DNA from: F1-120-MAGs118 sp013360535
GTDB taxonomy: Bacteria > Planctomycetota > UBA1135 > GCA-002686595
Length of the DNA stretch: 64,000 bases
Direction of reading: 5' to 3'
NCBI GenBank assembly: GCA_026647215.1
Contig: JAPKHC010000041.1
Location: forward strand, 13,016-77,015
The notes below the pieces were generated by a model. That model saw only the letters and a program-made list of their open reading frames with translations, did not search any database and was not told the DNA's origin. The position numbers were made by a program, and so were the translations under genes. Below, piece after piece: positions 41,576-49,575 of this stretch. Each line of letters starts with the position of its first letter. Position 1 is the first letter of the stretch.

Positions 41576-43647
41576 CGCATCACGAGGTTCTCGATGAAGA
41601 ACTCCATCATGCGTTCGGTGTTCATCGCCGCGTGGCCGACGTCGGGGCCCACTTGCAGCTCGAAGCTCTTCCCGTTGCGCTGCAACGCCGCGACGAGCTG
41701 CATCGTGTTGTTGGGGTGCACGTTGTTGTCGGCGGTGCCGTAGAAGAGCATCAGCCGACCCTTGAGGCTCGCCGCGAGCTTGACCGCGCTGCCCGCGTCG
41801 TAACCATCCGCGTTCTCCTGCGGCGTTCGCATGTAGCGCTCGGTGTAGATCGTGTCGTAGTGGCGCCAGTCGGTGACCGGCGAGCACGCGACACCCGCGT
41901 GGAACGTGTCGGGATGGCGCAGCAGCGCGACCGCCGAGACGTAACCGCCGTAGGACGTGCCGAAGATGCCGACCTTCGAGCCGTTGACGTAGGGCCGCTT
42001 CGCGAGCTCCTGCACGCCCGCGGCCTGATCGTCGATCTCGACCGTGCCGAGCTTGCGGTAGATCGCATCGAGGAATCGCTTGCCGCGACCGGCCGCGCTG
42101 CGCGAGTCGAGCGTCGCGTACAGGAAACCGTATTCGGTGAGCCCGCTCGGCGGCGTGAACGTCTCCTTCGCGCCGTTGGTCGCGGGGCCGCCGTACACGC
42201 TGACGAGCAGCGGGTACTTGCGCGACGGATCGAAGTTCGACGGGAAATGCAGCAGCCCGTGCAGGTCGGTCGTGCCGTCGCCGGCCTTGTAGGTGAAGAG
42301 CTCGACGCGGCGGAAGCCCTGCGCGTCGAAGTCCTTCGTGTCGCTCGCCGCGAGCTCGCGTTGCACCTTGCCGCTCGCGTCGCACAGGCGCGTCACCGGC
42401 GGAATCGAGTGCGTCTGCGCGACGTCGACGAAATGCTCGCCATCGGGCGACAGCGTCACCGTGTGATGGAACGCCGGGTCCGTGAGCCGCGTGTCACCCT
42501 TGCCGTCGAGGCCGACGCGGTGCAGCTGCAGCTTCATGTGGTTGTCGCCGCTGCGCGCCATGTAGAAGAGCCGCTGGTTCTTCTCGTCGATGCGCACGAC
42601 GCTCGCGACCTCGAACGGATGCGCGGTGACGGTCGAGAGCAGCTTGCCCGACAGGTCGTAGAGGTAGTAGTTGCGGAAGCCCGTGCGCTCCGATTCCCAC
42701 AGGAGGCGCTTGCCGTCCTCGAGCCACGTGCGGCCCGGCGTGTTCTCGGTCCAGCTGTCCGGCCACTCCTCGCGCACGATCACGCGGCACTTGCCGCTCG
42801 CCGGATCGCCGGCGCAGAACTCCATCACGTTCTGGTGACGGTTCGTGCGGTGGAAGAGCAGCTCGCTCGAGTCCTTGGTCCACGACACGCCGTACACGTA
42901 GTGCCCGACGGTCTCGTCCGCGAAGGGCTTGCCGTCGCGCGTGTCGAGCTGCACGACCTTGCCGCTCGCAACATCGAGCACGAGGATCTCCGCGCTCGGA
43001 TTGGGCGCGCCGGCCTTCGGATAGGCCTCGACGTCCATCGTGCTCTGCACCTGCGTCTGGTCCATCTGCAGGTAGAAGTCGCGCACGCCGCTCTCGTCGA
43101 AGCGGTAGAAGCCGAGTTTCGTGCCATCGGGCGACCACCACATCGCGGTGTTCTGGTCGAGTTCCTCGCCGTACACCCAGCTCGCGATCGCGTTCTTCAC
43201 GCGCTTCGCGGCATCGCCGTCGGTCGTGATCTGGCGCTCGTTCTTGGCCTGGGCGTCGCGCAGCCACAGGTTGCGGTCCTTGTGGAAGGCCTCGAGCTTG
43301 CCGTCGGGCGACGGCGCGCTCGAGAACTGGCGGCCGCGCTCGGGCCCACCGACCGGACGGCGCCCCGCGGGCGGTTTCTGCGTCGATTCGGCCTTGGGAG
43401 CCTCGACCACGTCGCTCGCGCCGAGCTCGTAGCGCCACGTCTTGTTGTCGCGCCGGAACTGCAGGGCCTTGCCGCTCTCGTCCCACTCGACGGGCAGCGA
43501 GCCCGAGCGCCACGCACTGCTCGCCTTGCGTCCGAGTTCGGAATACCGCTCGTACCCCGGCATCGATTTCAGCCGGTCCTGCGCGGGCGCGAGGGACGTG
43601 ATGGAGAGGGCGGCGGCCAGCGCGAGGGGGAGCGGGTGGAGCTTCAT
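41572..43647 (-). CDS. Prolyl oligopeptidase family peptidase (S9B, DPP IV-like)
   Basis: A 691-residue exported peptidase with signal peptide MKLHPLPLALAAALSITSLAPAQ. The N-terminal beta-propeller (about residues 60-420) includes blocks such as AKRVKNAIASWVYGEELDQ, MWWSPDGTKLGFYRFDES and SVVRIDEKNQRLFYMARSGD, typical of DPP IV N-terminal domains. The alpha/beta-hydrolase domain (about 440-691) has the Ser in FGTSYGGYVSAVALL, the Asp in FYGTADNNVHPNNT and the His in GPDVGHAAMNTERM. It removes dipeptides from proline-containing peptides in the periplasm. It is coupled to the GDDxY gene downstream. Confidence 0.93.
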   Translation of the reverse strand: MKLHPLPLALAAALSITSLAPAQDRLKSMPGYERYSELGRKASSAWRSGSLPVEWDESGKALQFRRDNKTWRYELGASDVVEAPKAESTQKPPAGRRPVGGPERGRQFSSAPSPDGKLEAFHKDRNLWLRDAQAKNERQITTDGDAAKRVKNAIASWVYGEELDQNTAMWWSPDGTKLGFYRFDESGVRDFYLQMDQTQVQSTMDVEAYPKAGAPNPSAEILVLDVASGKVVQLDTRDGKPFADETVGHYVYGVSWTKDSSELLFHRTNRHQNVMEFCAGDPASGKCRVIVREEWPDSWTENTPGRTWLEDGKRLLWESERTGFRNYYLYDLSGKLLSTVTAHPFEVASVVRIDEKNQRLFYMARSGDNHMKLQLHRVGLDGKGDTRLTDPAFHHTVTLSPDGEHFVDVAQTHSIPPVTRLCDASGKVQRELAASDTKDFDAQGFRRVELFTYKAGDGTTDLHGLLHFPSNFDPSRKYPLLVSVYGGPATNGAKETFTPPSGLTEYGFLYATLDSRSAAGRGKRFLDAIYRKLGTVEIDDQAAGVQELAKRPYVNGSKVGIFGTSYGGYVSAVALLRHPDTFHAGVACSPVTDWRHYDTIYTERYMRTPQENADGYDAGSAVKLAASLKGRLMLFYGTADNNVHPNNTMQLVAALQRNGKSFELQVGPDVGHAAMNTERMMEFFIENLVMR

Positions 43648-43699
43648 CGTCGGCGCAGTGTAGAGGCGCGCCGCACGCCCGGGGAGCCGCCGCGATCGT

Positions 43700-43942
43700 T
43701 CAGGATGCGTCGGGATCCCGCGCGACGATCTCGCGTGCCCGCGCCTCGTGCTCGCGGGGCACGAACACGCGCCCCTGGAGCTGGTTGGGCCCTCCGATCG
43801 CGCCGGGGTCGATCAGGCGCAGGTACCTGTCGGGCACGTGCGTGGCGATGCCCTCGGCCTCGAGCACCTGCCCGAGCAGCTCGGCCATCGACGGCAGGCC
43901 GACGTACACGCAGCCCCAGTCCTTCGAGAAGCCTTCGACCAT
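43700..43942 (-). CDS. DUF2007-like small protein
   Basis: An 80-residue protein starting at ATG 43942 (longer N-terminal forms are in frame). It ends with the pattern GQVLEAEGIATHVPDRYLRLIDPG and QGRVFVPREHEARAREIVA, which resembles the DUF2007 or putative signal-transducing family (a small alpha/beta domain with a V-x-V-P-x-x-x-x-x-A-x-x-[IL]-[IL] tail). It lies between the transketolase terminator and the S9 peptidase on the same strand. Function unknown. Confidence 0.65.
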   Translation of the reverse strand: MVEGFSKDWGCVYVGLPSMAELLGQVLEAEGIATHVPDRYLRLIDPGAIGGPNQLQGRVFVPREHEARAREIVARDPDAS

Positions 43943-43991
43943 GGGAATCAGTACAGCCCCCGAGCGCGCCAGGTACGGCACGAAATGGCCC

Positions 43992-44030
43992 AAAAATGCC
44001 GCAGGCCGGCCCGGAAACCCCGGGCCGGCC
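43992..44030 (-). terminator. Rho-independent terminator of transketolase gene
   Basis: A perfect 11-bp GC stem (GGCCGGCCCGG at 44004-44014 with CCGGGCCGGCC at 44020-44030, loop of 5) is followed on the minus strand by a five-T run (43996-43992). It is 25 bases past the transketolase stop codon. Confidence 0.7.
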
Positions 44031-44054
44031 CGCGAGGGGGTGCGCGGGGGGGCG

Positions 44055-46385
44055 CTACTTCACGTTGAGGCGTGCGAGGCGCTTGGAGCGCTCGGCGGCG
44101 AACTTCGAGATGCCGGCCCACATCGAGTCGGGGTCGATGTGCGCTTCCTTCTTGAGCTCGTCGACGTTGCCGCCGGTGCGCCAGCGGTTGTCCCAGTCGC
44201 TCGAGAGCACGTACTCCTCGGCGATCTTGTGCGGCAGCCAGTCGTGCATCAGGCGGCGCGCGCCGTTGGTGATGCAGGTCGAGTCGATCCAGTCGCCCCA
44301 CGGCAGCACGCTGTCGCGGTAGGACTCGGGCTGCATCTGGAAGAGCTCCCACGAGACCGCCTGCACGAGCTTCACGTTCGGGCCTTCGCCCCCGGCGAAG
44401 CGCGGGAGCAGCGCGTACAGCGACTCGGTCGTGCTCGTGCCCTGGATGATGATCGTGCCTTCCTTCGGCCGCTTCGGATCGAAGTCGCGGATCACGTAGG
44501 CACCCTTGGCGGCGTCGAGGTGCGACGGGATGCCGAGCGCCGCGCGATCGGGCACCTTCACGTTCGGACGCGTGAGGTGGATCGCGATGATCGGCTGCTT
44601 GCAGCGCATGGCGGCGGCGAGCGCGGGCGCGACCTCGTTGTGCTCCCACGGATGCAGGTTGATCACGTGGCCGTCGGGGAAGAGCTGCGTCACGCCCGGC
44701 GAGAAGATGCCGAAGTGCGTGCGGCTGTCCTCGGCGGTCTCAGGGCCCGAGTGGCCGACGACCCACACGGTCTTGCCCACTTTCAGCGGGCAGTCCTGCG
44801 CGAGCTGGCTGAACAGGCGGAACATCCCGTACTTGAGGTACGAGAACGAGCCGTAGGTCGAGCACGCGCCCCAGTAGCCGAGGAATTCCTTCTCCGGCTC
44901 GGCGCTCATGTTCACCGTCGCGAGGCCGACCGTGAGGCCGGAGTTGGTGAACTCGGTGATCTGCTGCGGGAGCAGCGAGCCCTCGGGGTTCTTCGTGCGC
45001 TCGTACCAACCGAAGTTCTTCGCGTTGCCGAAGTCCTTCGCGAAGCCATAAATGCCGGTCGATTCCGCGAGGTCGGCGGAGCAGGCGAGCATCAGCGGGC
45101 GGCCCATCTTCTCGCGCGCGTAGGAGTTGAACCACGAGCCGAAGGTCAGGAACGCGTTTTTGTTGGCGATCGCCGTGCCGGGCGCCGCAAAGAGCTCCTT
45201 GGGCAGCGCCTGCGGGTCGAGCCAGCTCGTGTCCTCGGCGAGATTCGTCTTGGACGTCAGGCGGAACTGCTCCGGCTTCGCCGGCACGTTCTCGCCGATC
45301 TCGACCAGCGTGTCCGCGAGGTACTCCATCAGGTCCGCGTCGTTCGCGAGCACGCTGAACACGGTCTTGAACCACTTCTCGGTCTGCTCACGGCACTTCG
45401 ACTCGCCCGGATCGGTCGTGTCGCCGTGGCCGTCGAACTTGACGCCGTACTTCGCGGCGAAGTCCTCGCGGCACTTCCAGAACAGCTCGCTGTTGCGCTT
45501 GTGCGCCGCACCGTGCGAGTGGAAGTCGAACTTGTGGTAGCCGCGGCCCTTGCGCGTCTTGACCCACACGCAGCCCGGGCGGCCGCCGGTGTTTTCAGCA
45601 CAAACGATCTTGAGCAGCGCCTTGGTGATCTCCTCGTAGCTGTCGCCCTCGTTCGTGCCGGCGACGCGCCAGCCGTAGGGCTCGAACCAGTCGACCGGCG
45701 TGCCGTGCACGACCTCGCTGTTGGCGAAGTGGTCGATGCCGTGGTCGTTCCAGTCGAACAGGTAGATCAGGTTGTCGAGGCCGAGGCCCCAGGCCGAGTT
45801 CTTGACCTCGTGGTGCGCGCCGGCGGTGTGGCCGCCCTCGCCTTCAATTGCGAACACCTTCACGTCGCCGGCGCCGGCGTGCTTGAGCGCCATCGCCTCG
45901 CCGAGCGCGGCCGGCGCGCCGTGGCCCGAGGGGCCCGTGTTGAACTTGAAGAACAGCGTCTTGCCTTCCATTTCGGCGTGGCCGGGCAGGTGCTGGTTGT
46001 GGCGCAGCCAGAGCAGGTCCTCCCACGTGAGCTGGCGCTCCTTGGCGTGCGGCACGAGGTACTTCGGGTCGCCGGTCTGCGCGTAACGCAGGCGCAGCGC
46101 CTCGTTGTAGACCGCGAGCATCGCGTAGACGGCCGGGTTGCAGTGGCCGGCGACGAGCACCGAGCGGTCGCCGAACGCGAGCTCGGGCCGCCGCACGTCC
46201 CAGCGCATCACGCCCAGCGTCGTCGCGACGAGCAGCGGCGTCTTCGAGCGCGAGCCGCCGGGGTGGCCGCTCTGGCGCAGGTTGAGCATCAGGTCGATGC
46301 ACTGGTCGATCAGGTCCCCGATCTTCTCCCAGTGCTGGAATTGCGGGCGGAGGGTCTCGAGGCTCGGCTTGTGGACGGTCTGCAT
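44055..46385 (-). CDS. tkt: Transketolase, long form
   Basis: A 776-residue thiamine diphosphate enzyme of the pentose-phosphate pathway, about 110 residues longer than Escherichia coli transketolase. The cofactor region is FAIEGEGGHTAGAHHEV followed by LDNLIYLFDWND, so the usual GDG becomes GEG. Other blocks are LNLRQSGHPGGSRSK, NTGPSGHGAPAALGEAMALKH, VWVKTRKGRGYHKF, the central LMLACSADLAESTGIYGF, and the second-domain VNLHPWEHNEVAPALAAAM and IIAIHLTRPNVKVPDR. It swaps two-carbon units among ribose-5-P, xylulose-5-P, erythrose-4-P and fructose-6-P. The ATG at 46385 follows a leader with a possible terminator at 46451-46472. Neighbouring functions (PdxS, deo genes) use the same sugar phosphates. 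Confidence 0.9.
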   Translation of the reverse strand: MQTVHKPSLETLRPQFQHWEKIGDLIDQCIDLMLNLRQSGHPGGSRSKTPLLVATTLGVMRWDVRRPELAFGDRSVLVAGHCNPAVYAMLAVYNEALRLRYAQTGDPKYLVPHAKERQLTWEDLLWLRHNQHLPGHAEMEGKTLFFKFNTGPSGHGAPAALGEAMALKHAGAGDVKVFAIEGEGGHTAGAHHEVKNSAWGLGLDNLIYLFDWNDHGIDHFANSEVVHGTPVDWFEPYGWRVAGTNEGDSYEEITKALLKIVCAENTGGRPGCVWVKTRKGRGYHKFDFHSHGAAHKRNSELFWKCREDFAAKYGVKFDGHGDTTDPGESKCREQTEKWFKTVFSVLANDADLMEYLADTLVEIGENVPAKPEQFRLTSKTNLAEDTSWLDPQALPKELFAAPGTAIANKNAFLTFGSWFNSYAREKMGRPLMLACSADLAESTGIYGFAKDFGNAKNFGWYERTKNPEGSLLPQQITEFTNSGLTVGLATVNMSAEPEKEFLGYWGACSTYGSFSYLKYGMFRLFSQLAQDCPLKVGKTVWVVGHSGPETAEDSRTHFGIFSPGVTQLFPDGHVINLHPWEHNEVAPALAAAMRCKQPIIAIHLTRPNVKVPDRAALGIPSHLDAAKGAYVIRDFDPKRPKEGTIIIQGTSTTESLYALLPRFAGGEGPNVKLVQAVSWELFQMQPESYRDSVLPWGDWIDSTCITNGARRLMHDWLPHKIAEEYVLSSDWDNRWRTGGNVDELKKEAHIDPDSMWAGISKFAAERSKRLARLNVK

Positions 46386-46450
46386 CGCGGGCGGGGGTGA
46401 GGGTCCCAGGAAAACTGCGGCCGGAAGGCCAATTGGCGCGAACTCTAGCA

Positions 46451-46472
46451 AAAAAGGCCCCCTTCGGCCTTG
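46451..46472 (-). terminator. Intrinsic-terminator-like hairpin in transketolase leader
   Basis: On the minus strand AAGGCC-GAAGGG-GGCCTT is followed directly by T's (six in total ending at 46451), a good rho-independent terminator shape. It lies 66-87 bases upstream of the transketolase start codon in the same direction. If the promoter is upstream, it would act as an attenuator; otherwise it isolates tkt from antisense transcription of the divergent gene. Confidence 0.5.
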
Positions 46473-46523
46473 CCGCTCACGCTCCCTCGACTTTCTCCGT
46501 AGCAGAGTGTTGGCTAGGGACGG

Positions 46524-47813
46524 ATGCGCTACCTCGAGGACGAGCCCGCGATCGAGACCGGCAGCCTGCTGGTGCGGCGGCCCAAGCTGCTCGTCGCCAC
46601 CGTGGCGATGCTCGTGGCGCTCGTGTTCGTCGCGGACCTGGTCCTGCCGACGCACTCCTCGATCGGCACGCTGTACGCGATCCCGATCCTGATGACGCTC
46701 TGGCTCGGGAGCCCGCGCCTGACGGTGATCGCCGCGTCGGTGTGTGGTGCGCTCACGATGCTCGCCGTGCCGCTGCACGAACTGCCTCAGTACGAGACCG
46801 AGGCCGCCCGCAACGAGGCGCTGTACGAGGTCCTGCTCGGCCGCAGCTCCAACGTGTTCTCGATCATGATCGCGACCGGCCTGAGCCTGATGCGCCTGCG
46901 TTCGGAGCGCGACCTGCGCTACATGCGGCGCTGGGCGGTGACGACGCTGCGCAGCCTCGGCGAGGCGGTGATCTCGATCGACCACGGCGGGCGCGTGCAG
47001 TTCGTCAACCGCGAGGCGCAGAGGTTGCTCGGGCGCGAGCGCGAGCAGCTCGTCGGGCGGCCGCTCGATGACGTGTTCATCGTCCGCGACGTCGACGCGC
47101 AGCGACCGCAGATCGTCGAGCTGGCGGAGCTCGGCCACGCGGAGACGCGCGAGGCGATGCTGTTCGCGCTCGGCGGCCGGCGCATTCCGATCGAGTACTC
47201 GCGCTCGCGCATCGAGTCGAGCGAGGGCCAAGGTTACGGCGAGGTGCTCGTCTTCCGCGACGTCTCCGCGCGCAAGGAGTACGAGGACGCGATCAAGCGC
47301 CTCGCCTACCGCGACGAACTGACCGGCCTGCCCAACCGCACTTCGTTGCTCGACCGCTTCTCGCTCGAGCTCGCGCACGCGCGCCGCAGCCGCGAGACGC
47401 TCGGCGTCGTCTACCTCGACCTCGACGGCTTCAAGAACGTCAACGACACGCACGGCCACGAGGCCGGCGACGAGGTGCTCAAGGTCGTCGCGCGCCGCCT
47501 CGGCTCGACCCTGCGCGCCGGCGACACCGTCGCGCGTCTGGGCGGCGACGAGTTCGTGCTGCTCCTGCCGGGCGTGCAAGGTGCGGACGAGGCGCGCCGC
47601 GTCGGCGAGAAGGTCGTCGCCGCGCTCGAAGTGCCGATTCCCTTCCGCGAGGCCAAGTTCGCGATCTCGGCGAGCGTCGGCGTCGCGCTCTTCCCGCGCG
47701 ACGGAACCGAACCCGAGACGCTCATGCGCCGCGCCGACAAGGCCATGTACCGCGCGAAGGAACTCGGCAAGTCGCGGGTGGTGATGGTCCGCCATGGCGA
47801 CGACGAGGTCTGA
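46524..47813 (+). CDS. Membrane-anchored PAS-GGDEF diguanylate cyclase
   Basis: A 429-residue inner-membrane enzyme that makes cyclic di-GMP from two GTP. The N-terminal part has four hydrophobic segments (about residues 20-130), with a possible periplasmic loop around 80-105. A PAS domain follows (about 140-250: AVISIDHGGRVQFVNREAQRLLG). The cyclase domain has the catalytic motif ARLGGDEFVLL (GGDEF at about residue 339) and the product-inhibition I-site RAGD exactly five residues earlier, so feedback control is retained. FKNVNDTHGHEAGDEVLK and SVGVALFPRDG are conserved. Its signal is not known, and no EAL partner is in the window. Confidence 0.95.
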   Translation: MRYLEDEPAIETGSLLVRRPKLLVATVAMLVALVFVADLVLPTHSSIGTLYAIPILMTLWLGSPRLTVIAASVCGALTMLAVPLHELPQYETEAARNEALYEVLLGRSSNVFSIMIATGLSLMRLRSERDLRYMRRWAVTTLRSLGEAVISIDHGGRVQFVNREAQRLLGREREQLVGRPLDDVFIVRDVDAQRPQIVELAELGHAETREAMLFALGGRRIPIEYSRSRIESSEGQGYGEVLVFRDVSARKEYEDAIKRLAYRDELTGLPNRTSLLDRFSLELAHARRSRETLGVVYLDLDGFKNVNDTHGHEAGDEVLKVVARRLGSTLRAGDTVARLGGDEFVLLLPGVQGADEARRVGEKVVAALEVPIPFREAKFAISASVGVALFPRDGTEPETLMRRADKAMYRAKELGKSRVVMVRHGDDEV

Positions 47814-47819
47814 GCGGGC

Positions 47820-48974
47820 TCACTCCTCCCAGAAGCGCGCCAGATCCTCGAGGGCCGACTGCGTGCTGCGGCTGGAGCGTGAGTCCCAGCGGCGCATCGA
47901 CTGGTACATGTCCTCGAGCGCCTTCTGCTCGCGCGCGTCGGGCAGCTTCGCCTCGCGCAGCGTCGGGAAGGCGAGGTTGCTGATGCGGCCCCAGCGCGTG
48001 CGGCCCATGCGTGTCTCGCCGCTGGAGAGCAGGATGTTGAGCGCGAGCGCGACGCGCACTTCCGGATGCGTCTCGCGCTCGAGCGCCGAGAGCATGCGGT
48101 CGACGACCTCGGGGCTGCGCAGCTTCCACAGGCCCTTCGCGACGGCGGCGCGCACGCCGGGCTCGGTCGAACCGAGGTGATCGAGCCAGACCCGGTCGGT
48201 GCTGCGCTCGAGCGTGCGGCCCATGCGCTTGCGCGCGACCACGACCTTGCCCGACTGCGCGGCCTCGCGCTCGAAGCGCGCGAGCCACTCTTCCCACGTG
48301 TCGTCGGGGAACTCGCGCGCGAGGTCGAACACGATCGCCCAGCCGAGGAAGTGCGCGACGAGGTTGTCGCGCGAGTCGTATTCGTCGCTCGCCTGCAGCC
48401 CGAGCCAGCGCTCGAGCTCCGCGTCGCTGCACTTGAGGTCGCGCAGCTCGCGCATCGGCCAGCAGGCGAGCCCGTCGACGACCCAGCGGCCCTCGAACTC
48501 CATGCCGTCGCCCCACAGGGAAGCGAGGCCCTCCTCGAACCACAGCGGCAGCCGCCGACCGAGGTCGGCGATGCGCGCGTGGACGAGCTCGTGCACGACC
48601 GTGCCGACGTCGCACGTGCCGAGGAAGACGCCGCTGGGCTGGAACAGGGCGCCGCCCCGGACGTGGTAGGCGCGCACGCGCGCCGGGCCGATGTCGGGCA
48701 CGACCTGCAGTTCACCCGCGGCGGGCCCCCCCGGCGGCGCCTCCTGCTTCGTCTGCGGGTCGAGCACGTGCACGCGCACCGGCCGCGCGAAGGCGCCCAT
48801 GCGCTCCTCGACCGCCTCGACCGCGGGGCCGAGCGCGGCGCCGAAGCGCGCGACGTCGACCTGCTCGCCGTCCTTGACGTACAGCGTCCACGACGCGTCG
48901 CGCTGCACCGCGGTCCACGAGGCGCAGCCGCCGAGGAGCGGGGCCAACGCGAACAGGAGCAGCGCCTTCCACAT
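47820..48974 (-). CDS. Exported metallopeptidase-like lipoprotein, HExxH type
   Basis: A 384-residue lipoprotein (LLLFALAPLLGGC). The zinc motif VVHELVHARIADL (H128-E129-x2-H132) with a downstream Glu in LWFEEGLASLWGD (E147/E148) is the gluzincin arrangement seen in DUF1570 and peptidase MA-like proteins. Before it a beta-rich segment (RVHVLDPQTKQ) fits the same family. The C-terminal third (about 250-384) has HEAT-like helical pairs, e.g. VRAAVAKGLWKLRSPEVVDRMLSALERETHPEVRVALALNIL. It probably cleaves or senses proteins in the envelope. Convergent with the cyclase gene. Confidence 0.82.
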   Translation of the reverse strand: MWKALLLFALAPLLGGCASWTAVQRDASWTLYVKDGEQVDVARFGAALGPAVEAVEERMGAFARPVRVHVLDPQTKQEAPPGGPAAGELQVVPDIGPARVRAYHVRGGALFQPSGVFLGTCDVGTVVHELVHARIADLGRRLPLWFEEGLASLWGDGMEFEGRWVVDGLACWPMRELRDLKCSDAELERWLGLQASDEYDSRDNLVAHFLGWAIVFDLAREFPDDTWEEWLARFEREAAQSGKVVVARKRMGRTLERSTDRVWLDHLGSTEPGVRAAVAKGLWKLRSPEVVDRMLSALERETHPEVRVALALNILLSSGETRMGRTRWGRISNLAFPTLREAKLPDAREQKALEDMYQSMRRWDSRSSRSTQSALEDLARFWEE

Positions 48975-49145
48975 GGGTGGGAGGATCGTCGGCCGGGGCG
49001 CGATGGCTGTAAAGCCCCAGATCCGTCTCTTCCGGTGAGGCGCCCGCGCCCGGCTTGTCCCCGGCGTGCCCGGCGCTACCTTGGCCCGCTCAAGCCGCAC
49101 CCTTGCCCGGGCCGATCCTGCGCCCGTCCGACCTCGGAGACCGCC

Positions 49146-49403
49146 ATGGCCACCTTCCGCTGCGAACTCGACGCTCCCAACAACATCGTGATGGTGATGG
49201 TGACCGAGGACGACGGGAGCGAGCACGACTACCAGTTCGACTTCGACCCGCGCTCGGGCCGTTACGAGTTCTCCGAGCGCGACATCCTCGAGCGCGACTT
49301 CGGGTCCGAGTGGGTCGACGAGCTCGAGCGCGCGGTGCGCACGCTGATCGACCGAGCCGTCGTCGAGCGCCGCAAGGCGGCACGCGACGATCCCTGGGGC
49401 TGA
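49146..49403 (+). CDS. Small conserved protein, SGRYxF family (copy 2)
   Basis: An 85-residue acidic protein from ATG 49146, paralogous to the protein at 13164-13400. The core RSGRYEFSERDILERDFG and the following helix SEWVDELERAVRTLIDR match copy 1 almost position by position. The N-terminal strands (FRCELDAPNNIVMVMVTEDDGSEHDYQFDFD) are likewise similar in pattern. The tail differs (RRKAARDDPWG). No function is known. It is the last gene before the 77-bp inverted repeat that precedes deoB. Confidence 0.75.
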   Translation: MATFRCELDAPNNIVMVMVTEDDGSEHDYQFDFDPRSGRYEFSERDILERDFGSEWVDELERAVRTLIDRAVVERRKAARDDPWG

Positions 49404-49417
49404 GAACGGCCCGCGTC

Positions 49418-49574
49418 GGCGCAAAAATACCGATCCGAGCCGAAATACCGAGCCAGAGCAGTTTTTTCTGCGAACAGCGGCCAGCGTCGGCGGCAACGCC
49501 GCCGACGCTGGCCGCTGTTCGCAGAAAAAACTGCTCTGGCTCGGTATTTCGGCTCGGATCGGTATTTTTGCGCC
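49418..49574. repeat. Perfect 77-bp inverted repeat with 3-base loop
   Basis: 49418-49494 and 49498-49574 are exact reverse complements, separated by AAC at 49495-49497. Each arm contains AT-rich stretches (GCAAAAATACC, GAAATACC, GCAGTTTTTTCTGC) that differ from the GC-rich flanks, and an imperfect direct repeat AAATACCGATCCGAGCC / AAATACCGAGCC. The right arm ends 1 base before the deoB start codon. An RNA would form a 77-bp hairpin with a trinucleotide loop. This length is well beyond terminators, and no coding or mobile-element end is evident. Confidence 0.95.
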
Positions 49575-49575
49575 C

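Noticed and set aside
49440..49560. Short coding frame KIPIRAEIPSQSSFFCEQRPAS read in both directions
   Set aside because: It appears identically on both strands only because the sequence is an inverted repeat. There is no start codon with support.
49418..49574. Inverted repeat as the ends of an insertion sequence
   Set aside because: There is no transposase or any room for one: the loop is only 3 bases. No flanking target duplication was seen.
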